From CAZNRY01 sp964575675 (GTDB lineage: Bacteria > Eisenbacteria > RBG-16-71-46 > CAIMUX01 > VGJL01): DNA of 10,778 nt. Every line of letters begins with the position of its first letter. Positions within the stretch are counted from its first letter, which is position 1. Made by a program: the position numbers and the translations under genes. The stretch is taken from assembly GCA_964575675.1 (NCBI GenBank), contig CAZNRY010000145.1:1-10778 (forward strand). The letters run 5' to 3'. Shown one piece after another: positions 7,020 through 10,778 of this stretch. A model generated the notes under the pieces. It worked only from the letters and a program-made list of their open reading frames with translations, searched no databases and was not told the origin of the DNA.

Positions 7020-9797
7020 TCAGCGAACCAACTGGATGGTCCGTGTGGTCGTCCCCCCGGGACCCGTGACGCGGATGAAATAGGCGCCGGCGGGAAGAGG
7101 CCGGCCCTGGGCGTCGCGAAGGAGCCAGCACGACTCGAATCGACCCCGGTCCTCCTGCGGCGGATGCCAGCTTGCGACCCTGCGCCCCGAAACGTCGAGG
7201 AGGTCGATCTGCTCGGGGCAACCCTGCCGGCCGCTCCAGGAGATGCGAAGCTCGCCGCGGTTCGGGTTGGGTCCGATCATCACCGGCATCCGGGAGTTGC
7301 TCCCCGCAGACTCGAGTGGCAGATCGGTCGTTTGCGCCGACTCGGACCGGAGCTTCCGCAGTCCGATCCTCCCGCCGAGGGCGCGAAGGGAGAGAACCGC
7401 GGGCGAGACTGGATCAACGGCGAGATGCGCCTCGCGCTCTTGCCATGTTGAGGACAACGGCCCGACGGTCGCGCGCGCCGTCTGGGACCCGGTCAACGGA
7501 TCGCGGAGCGAAACCTCCACGGAGGCTCCATCCTCGCTGCGGGCTTCGAACCGGAGAATCTGCGGGGCCGAGGGATCGTCGAACAATCCGAGCAGCTGGC
7601 ATGCCCCCCCGGGGGCGCCCGCCGTGGGGTCGAGCCACAACCCCGGCGGTCCGTCGTCCTGAATCGCGACGGCCGGGGTCGGCTCGGGCGGACCGTCGAC
7701 CGTCCATCCTGCGAACCAATGATCGGGATGGCGGTCGCCATCGTCGTCGACGGCGAATTCGCCGTCCAGAAGCGGCTCCGCGAATCCGGCGTCGATGCGA
7801 ACGTCGTCAAGGTAGCCCGCGAAGACCCCGCCGGGCAGGGGCGGCTCCTCGAGAAGGGCCGGCCGGGTCCCCTCCTCTGGCGTCCGTTTCCTCTCTTCCA
7901 TCGGGAGGATCCCTTCTCCGGGCCGCAGGGGGTCGTCATAGCGGACGAGGATCTCTCTGATCCTCTCCCCCTGCCAGGGATCGAGCCGAACCGTGATGCG
8001 ATGCCACTTGCCGAGCGGATAGCGATAGTGCTGCGGATCGGCGCGATGCCCCGAGGTATCGAGGAGCTCCCGACTCATGACCCGCCCGGACGCGGTCACC
8101 GCATCGACGCATAGACGGCCGATTCCTCTCGGATCCTTGTCCTGGCGAACCCAGTAGCTGAGCAGGCTCCCGCGCTCGACGAGGAGATCGCAGCCGAACA
8201 GCCTCCAGGCGGCGGCGCGGCGGCCGACGCCGGACCCGTGCGAGCCTTCGACGCGCAGCATGCGCGAGCCGCGCATCGGTTGAACGGACCCGGCGATCGG
8301 GCCTCCGCAGGCGGACGCCTGAAGGCCGCCGTACACGACGCGCGCCGTCGCGCAAGACGAATCGAAATCGACCGTCGTCCACCCCCGGTCGCGGCAGAGC
8401 CGGTTCTGCGTCGGCCAGGAGCCGGACGCTTCGAAGTTTCCTTCGAGCCTCTTCTGCGCGATTCCGAGGCGGGGTTCCAGGAGCGGGTCGCCGAGGAGAT
8501 TCGCCATGCGCACCGAGTCCAGGCTGCGGCCGCCGCGCGTCGATTGCGACAGGAGGTCCCACCGCGCGCCGGCGTGCACGGCGCCGAGGAGGGCGCCGTC
8601 CCTGCGGGCGAGCCGCCGGTAGACCCGGTCGGCGAGCTCCCAGTCATCGAAGAAGGTCGTGATGTGACTCTGCGCGATGCATGCGATCGCCCCACGCGTC
8701 GGATCCATCAACCAGGTCTCCGCGGGAGAATCGGATCCCGTGAAGTGCGCGTCCTCATCGAACGCCCCATTCAGGCATGTGTGGAAGAGCGCGATGGGGA
8801 GCCTGCCCTCCGTGGGCATCACCCCCGCGACCAGCCACGGCATCTGCGGTCCCGGCGGCGATTCGAACATGTGGACAATGTTCGTGGGCCGCGTGTTGTT
8901 CCCGAAGAGGTCGAGGATGCCGGCCCCGTTCGCCAGGAAGCCCTGCAGGTCGCTCAGTGCTAGCTGCCGGTTCGTGAAGTTGCTCAACGGCTCGTAGGAC
9001 GACGCGTACTGCGCGCTGGCGGAAAGAACTCCCCCTTCGGTCACCGATTGCATAAGAGCAGCGGCCGCCCGCCTCCGATCGCTGTTGTCGCGGTTGATCG
9101 CGGCATCGCCGACCGAGAGGAGGAGGCGCGGCTGCGGCGCCTGCCCGCGGTAGGCCCGGAGTTTCGCCACATAGGCGGCAAGATCTCCCGCGCTGCGGGC
9201 CGGAATCCGACCGACGAGGAGTTCCATGTCGAGTTCGGCCGACTCGAGGAGATCTCCGAAGGCGGGATCCTCCGCGTACGTCGAATCGTAGTAGCCGGCG
9301 AACTCGTGCTCGTACTCCGTGTGCACGGTCGGTAGCAGATCGTTCTCAGGATTGTCCTCGCTGGCCGTCCCGACGAGGACGAGGGCGAGGGGATGGGCGC
9401 GGAAGGACGAGCACGCCTCGCTGACCGCGCATCGAATGGCGTCCTCGCTGGAAGTCGAACCATACTCAGCGACAATGCGGGAGAGGCTCGTCGAGGATGG
9501 CCTGTACCCGCGCCCGGAGAGGTCCTCCGCCAGGGACGGCAGTGCGTCATACAGATCGTCGGCCGCGATCAGCAGAACATCACCGTCGGAGGGATCCCAT
9601 ACCGGATCGGACGAGGATCTGAGCCAACAGAGTTCAGGAAGCTCCACCTGCGCGGCGAGGATGGGATCCATCCCTCCGATTGAAAAGAACAGGACGAGCA
9701 GCAGCGACCCAATTCGATGTCGTGTCCCGGGCGGGACGCAAGATGAGTTGGGCAATGGATTGGACGCCGTCGGACGACGGGTTCTCACAGGATCCAC
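7020..9797 (-). CDS. gingipain-like peptidase C25 family protein with altered catalytic motif
   Basis: The GTG at 9797 (925 residues) has AGGAGG 5 nt upstream and gives a signal peptide with its hydrophobic core at about 29-48 (IGSLLLVLFFSIGG...). Residues about 72-450 match the C25 fold: DVLLIAADDLYDALPSLAEDL (73-93), LALVLVGTASEDNP (137-150), LLVGRIPARSAGDLAAYVAKL (193-213), and the nucleophile region ALFHTCLNGAFDED with Cys341, then RGAIACIAQS (368-377). The usual histidine motif GHG, expected after AGILDLF (292-298), reads GNN (299-301), so the His of the dyad seems lost. Residues about 455-680 look like a beta-sandwich ending in GYLDDVRI (661-668); 682-695 contains an acidic DDDGDRHPD stretch, possibly Ca-binding; 838-925 is a FlgD-Ig/type IX-like sorting tail. 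C25 members cleave proteins after Arg or Lys or process secreted partners. This one may be inactive or use another His. Confidence 0.82.
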   Translation of the reverse strand: MDPVRTRRPTASNPLPNSSCVPPGTRHRIGSLLLVLFFSIGGMDPILAAQVELPELCWLRSSSDPVWDPSDGDVLLIAADDLYDALPSLAEDLSGRGYRPSSTSLSRIVAEYGSTSSEDAIRCAVSEACSSFRAHPLALVLVGTASEDNPENDLLPTVHTEYEHEFAGYYDSTYAEDPAFGDLLESAELDMELLVGRIPARSAGDLAAYVAKLRAYRGQAPQPRLLLSVGDAAINRDNSDRRRAAAALMQSVTEGGVLSASAQYASSYEPLSNFTNRQLALSDLQGFLANGAGILDLFGNNTRPTNIVHMFESPPGPQMPWLVAGVMPTEGRLPIALFHTCLNGAFDEDAHFTGSDSPAETWLMDPTRGAIACIAQSHITTFFDDWELADRVYRRLARRDGALLGAVHAGARWDLLSQSTRGGRSLDSVRMANLLGDPLLEPRLGIAQKRLEGNFEASGSWPTQNRLCRDRGWTTVDFDSSCATARVVYGGLQASACGGPIAGSVQPMRGSRMLRVEGSHGSGVGRRAAAWRLFGCDLLVERGSLLSYWVRQDKDPRGIGRLCVDAVTASGRVMSRELLDTSGHRADPQHYRYPLGKWHRITVRLDPWQGERIREILVRYDDPLRPGEGILPMEERKRTPEEGTRPALLEEPPLPGGVFAGYLDDVRIDAGFAEPLLDGEFAVDDDGDRHPDHWFAGWTVDGPPEPTPAVAIQDDGPPGLWLDPTAGAPGGACQLLGLFDDPSAPQILRFEARSEDGASVEVSLRDPLTGSQTARATVGPLSSTWQEREAHLAVDPVSPAVLSLRALGGRIGLRKLRSESAQTTDLPLESAGSNSRMPVMIGPNPNRGELRISWSGRQGCPEQIDLLDVSGRRVASWHPPQEDRGRFESCWLLRDAQGRPLPAGAYFIRVTGPGGTTTRTIQLVR

Positions 9798-9802
9798 CTT
9801 GA

Positions 9803-9808
9803 CCTCCT
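9803..9808 (-). promoter_or_regulatory. ribosome binding site of the C25-like gene
   Basis: AGGAGG on the - strand, 5 nt before GTG at 9797. It favours this start over the longer frame beginning at 9977, whose extra 60 residues are Arg/Pro-rich and place the signal peptide too far inside. Confidence 0.75.
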
Positions 9809-9849
9809 TGGGCGCGCTCAATGCGCGAGCGGGACAAGTGGGGCAGAAT

Positions 9850-9910
9850 CCGCGCCAGCGTCGGATCTGCTCCCCGCGGCGGGGACACCGGCGGCCGCGC
9901 CAAGGTCGGA
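9850..9910. repeat. 16-bp direct repeats plus inverted repeat in the leader of the C25 operon
   Basis: CCGCGCCAGCGTCGGA (9850-9865) and CCGCGCCAAGGTCGGA (9895-9910) match at 14 of 16 bases, 45 bp apart. An 8-bp inverted pair TCTGCTCC (9866-9873) and GGAGCAGA (9908-9915) and a small hairpin (9871-9885) overlap them. The set lies 53-118 bp upstream of the GTG start, so it could be an operator or a leader structure. Chance is also possible in such GC-rich sequence. Confidence 0.45.
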
Positions 9911-10240
9911 GCAGAAAACCGGAGAGGAACGGCTTCCCCCGCCGGGAACGGGCGGGCGGAACTGCGCGGACACGCATCGGAAGCTTCTATCGCAGAAGAA
10001 AGAACGCAGCGCATGCGGACCGTCCTGCTTGAAGGCCGGCCGCTTCTATCCGCGCCTAGCGCAGCCTAATCCCAGCGGTCCGATCACGACCGGTGCGACG
10101 GTCATTGCCTGCCCGCTCGTCCGCATCTCGACAGGCGTTCGACGACAAGACGACACACCGGTCGACATTCCACGGGGCATGGACGCGCACAAGCGAGATC
10201 CTCCACAAGACGGTCCCGTCCAGCCTCCTCGAAAATGCAT

Positions 10241-10290
10241 GATGGTGTCATTGTATCTGTATCACTATCATATGGTTACACGTATACACT
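10241..10290. promoter_or_regulatory. AT-rich patch, possible promoter or protein-binding site
   Basis: G+C falls to about 36% (18 of 50) against about 65% around it. It contains a tandem TGTATC TGTATC (10252-10263), ACTATCAT just after it, and a GTATAC palindrome (10282-10287). Single -10-like hexamers occur on both strands (TATCAT at 10266-10271 on +, TACAAT at 10255-10250 on -), but neither has a good -35 at 16-18 bp. Which of the two divergent genes it serves is unclear. Confidence 0.35.
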
Positions 10291-10309
10291 AAAGGCGCGA
10301 CTGTAATCG

Positions 10310-10326
10310 CCCGATCCAAGATCGGG
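10310..10326. repeat. small hairpin CCCGATC-CAA-GATCGGG
   Basis: A perfect 7-bp stem with a 3-nt loop. No T-run follows on either strand, so it is not a standard terminator; it may be an operator-like palindrome. Confidence 0.4.
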
Positions 10327-10470
10327 GGTCCATGCATCCGGCGCCCGTCCCGACACACAGGCAGCCGCGGTCCTCGGCAGACTCATCCATGGGGAGACAT
10401 CTCGCTTTGCACAGTCGGAATGGAACACGATGGACTTTGCACCCACATCGCGCGACCCCTCCCGCCGCAC

Positions 10471-10488
10471 CGGCCCAATGTAGGGCCG
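10471..10488 (+). repeat. hairpin upstream of the lipoprotein gene
   Basis: CGGCCC (10471-10476) and GGGCCG (10483-10488) form a 6-bp stem around AATGTA, followed by TTTG. It ends 44 bp before the lipoprotein start, where it could lie in the 5' leader. Its role is unknown. Confidence 0.35.
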
Positions 10489-10523
10489 TTTGCCCCGACG
10501 AGCGTCCTCTCAATCCACTTCCT

Positions 10524-10530
10524 GGAGGAG
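10524..10530 (+). promoter_or_regulatory. ribosome binding site of the lipoprotein gene
   Basis: GGAGGAG, with GGAGG ending 4 nt before ATG at 10533. The next in-frame ATG (10545) would be too far from it, so the first ATG is preferred. Confidence 0.7.
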
Positions 10531-10532
10531 CA

Positions 10533-10778
10533 ATGGCAAATCTGATGAAATCCCAAATCTTGTTTGGTCTCATCGCGCTTGTTGTCCTCGCCGGTTGTTC
10601 CGCGGACGAACAAGCGACGAGTCCTCTCGCACGCGCGGGCGACGGCGCGCGTGTCGCCGAGGGGCCGGGGGCTTGCTGCGCGGCCGATGGTAGCTGCGTG
10701 ATCCTCACTGCTGATGCTTGCGCGGCTCAGGGCGGAACCTACCAAGGCGATGCGACACTCTGCGATCCGAATCCCTGC
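10533..10778 (+). CDS. lipoprotein with Cys-rich GACC/DGSC motif (5' part, cut by window end)
   Basis: 82 residues are visible and the frame is open at the window edge. The N-terminus MANLMKSQILFGLIALVVLAGCS is a type II signal peptide with lipobox L19-A-G-C22, so the mature protein is lipid-anchored at Cys22. A low-complexity linker (23-45) leads to a Cys-rich unit at 46-82: GACCAADGSC, then C63, GGTYQGD (67-73), C77 and C82, spaced C48-C49-x5-C55-x7-C63-x13-C77-x4-C82. I know this type of unit from secreted, often repetitive proteins of planctomycetes and Eisenbacteria-like genomes; its role is not established. The conserved Cys suggest disulfides or metal binding outside the cytoplasm. Further copies or another domain may follow beyond the window. 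Confidence 0.75.
   Translation, partial: MANLMKSQILFGLIALVVLAGCSADEQATSPLARAGDGARVAEGPGACCAADGSCVILTADACAAQGGTYQGDATLCDPNPC

Larger units (their letters stand above)
9798..10532. other. 735-bp intergenic region between divergent genes
   Basis: I find no convincing gene, tRNA or CRISPR here. Short open frames on both strands have no ribosome site or family likeness. The region must hold the promoters of the leftward three-gene operon and of the rightward lipoprotein gene, but no clean -35/-10 pair stands out on either strand. It contains a pair of 16-bp direct repeats near the operon start, an AT-rich patch around 10241-10290, two small hairpins (10310-10326 and 10471-10488), and a 9-bp repeat GCTTCTATC near 9983 and 10042. 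Confidence 0.6.

Noticed and set aside
7009..7221. Longer N-terminus of the Vps62-like protein starting at 7221
   Set aside because: It overlaps the coding end of the C25-like gene; the ATG at 7008 starts a clear signal peptide.
9798..9977. Longer N-terminus of the C25-like protein starting at 9977
   Set aside because: It would place the signal peptide about 90 residues in. The GTG at 9797 has a proper ribosome site and a normal signal peptide position.
10029..10292. Small + strand open frame in the intergenic region
   Set aside because: No ribosome site, ordinary random composition, no family likeness.
10405..10442. Possible sigma-54 promoter around TGGAAC...TTTGCA
   Set aside because: The GG and GC elements are 15 nt apart instead of about 10. 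The repeated CTTTGCAC is noted only as a short repeat.
10289..10708. Antisense - strand frame covering the start of the lipoprotein gene
   Set aside because: The + strand frame has a lipobox, ribosome site and known Cys motif; the antisense product has none of these.

Overview
The window is GC-rich DNA (about 65% G+C by eye) with dense, short-spaced genes. Proteins with signal peptides end in FlgD-Ig/type IX-like sorting tails, and a lipoprotein carries a Cys-rich 'GACC...DGSC...GGTYQGD' motif. Together these suggest an uncultured FCB-group or Eisenbacteria-like bacterium. This placement rests on protein style only; there is no rRNA or other phylogenetic marker here.

Left block, + strand (148-4353): three closely packed cell-envelope genes. 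The first is a membrane-anchored SurA/PpiD-type parvulin chaperone. It is followed by a polysaccharide flippase of the MOP superfamily and then a FemAB/GNAT-type aminoacyl- or acyltransferase. The flippase and the FemAB-like enzyme probably serve export or decoration of a surface polymer, and the chaperone probably folds exported proteins. The possible 3' end of a further upstream gene lies before them.

Junction (4350-4536): a 187-bp near-palindromic, MITE-like element with perfect 20-bp inverted ends, bounded by CTAG on both sides. It sits exactly between the stop codons of two convergent genes. Removing it and one CTAG copy would leave the two genes with TAG stops sharing one CTAG, so the insertion appears to have kept both stop codons intact.

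Middle block, - strand (9797 down to 4533): a compact three-gene operon for secreted or anchored proteins. In transcription order these are (i) a large gingipain-like (peptidase C25) protein whose usual GHG histidine motif reads GNN, (ii) a Cys-rich secreted protein with a Vps62/NLP-like 'H-x2-DWE' region, and (iii) a membrane-anchored or secreted protein of unknown function that overlaps gene (ii) by 20 nt. Genes (i) and (ii) end in closely similar sorting tails (shared PEQ-[IL]-DLLDVSGR), so they are probably exported by the same route. I see this as the most unusual part of the window: a possible pseudo-peptidase paired with a possible membrane-active protein.

Right end: a 735-bp gene-free stretch (9798-10532) holds small repeats, two hairpins and an AT-rich patch. 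It separates the operon from a divergent + strand lipoprotein gene that is cut by the window end.
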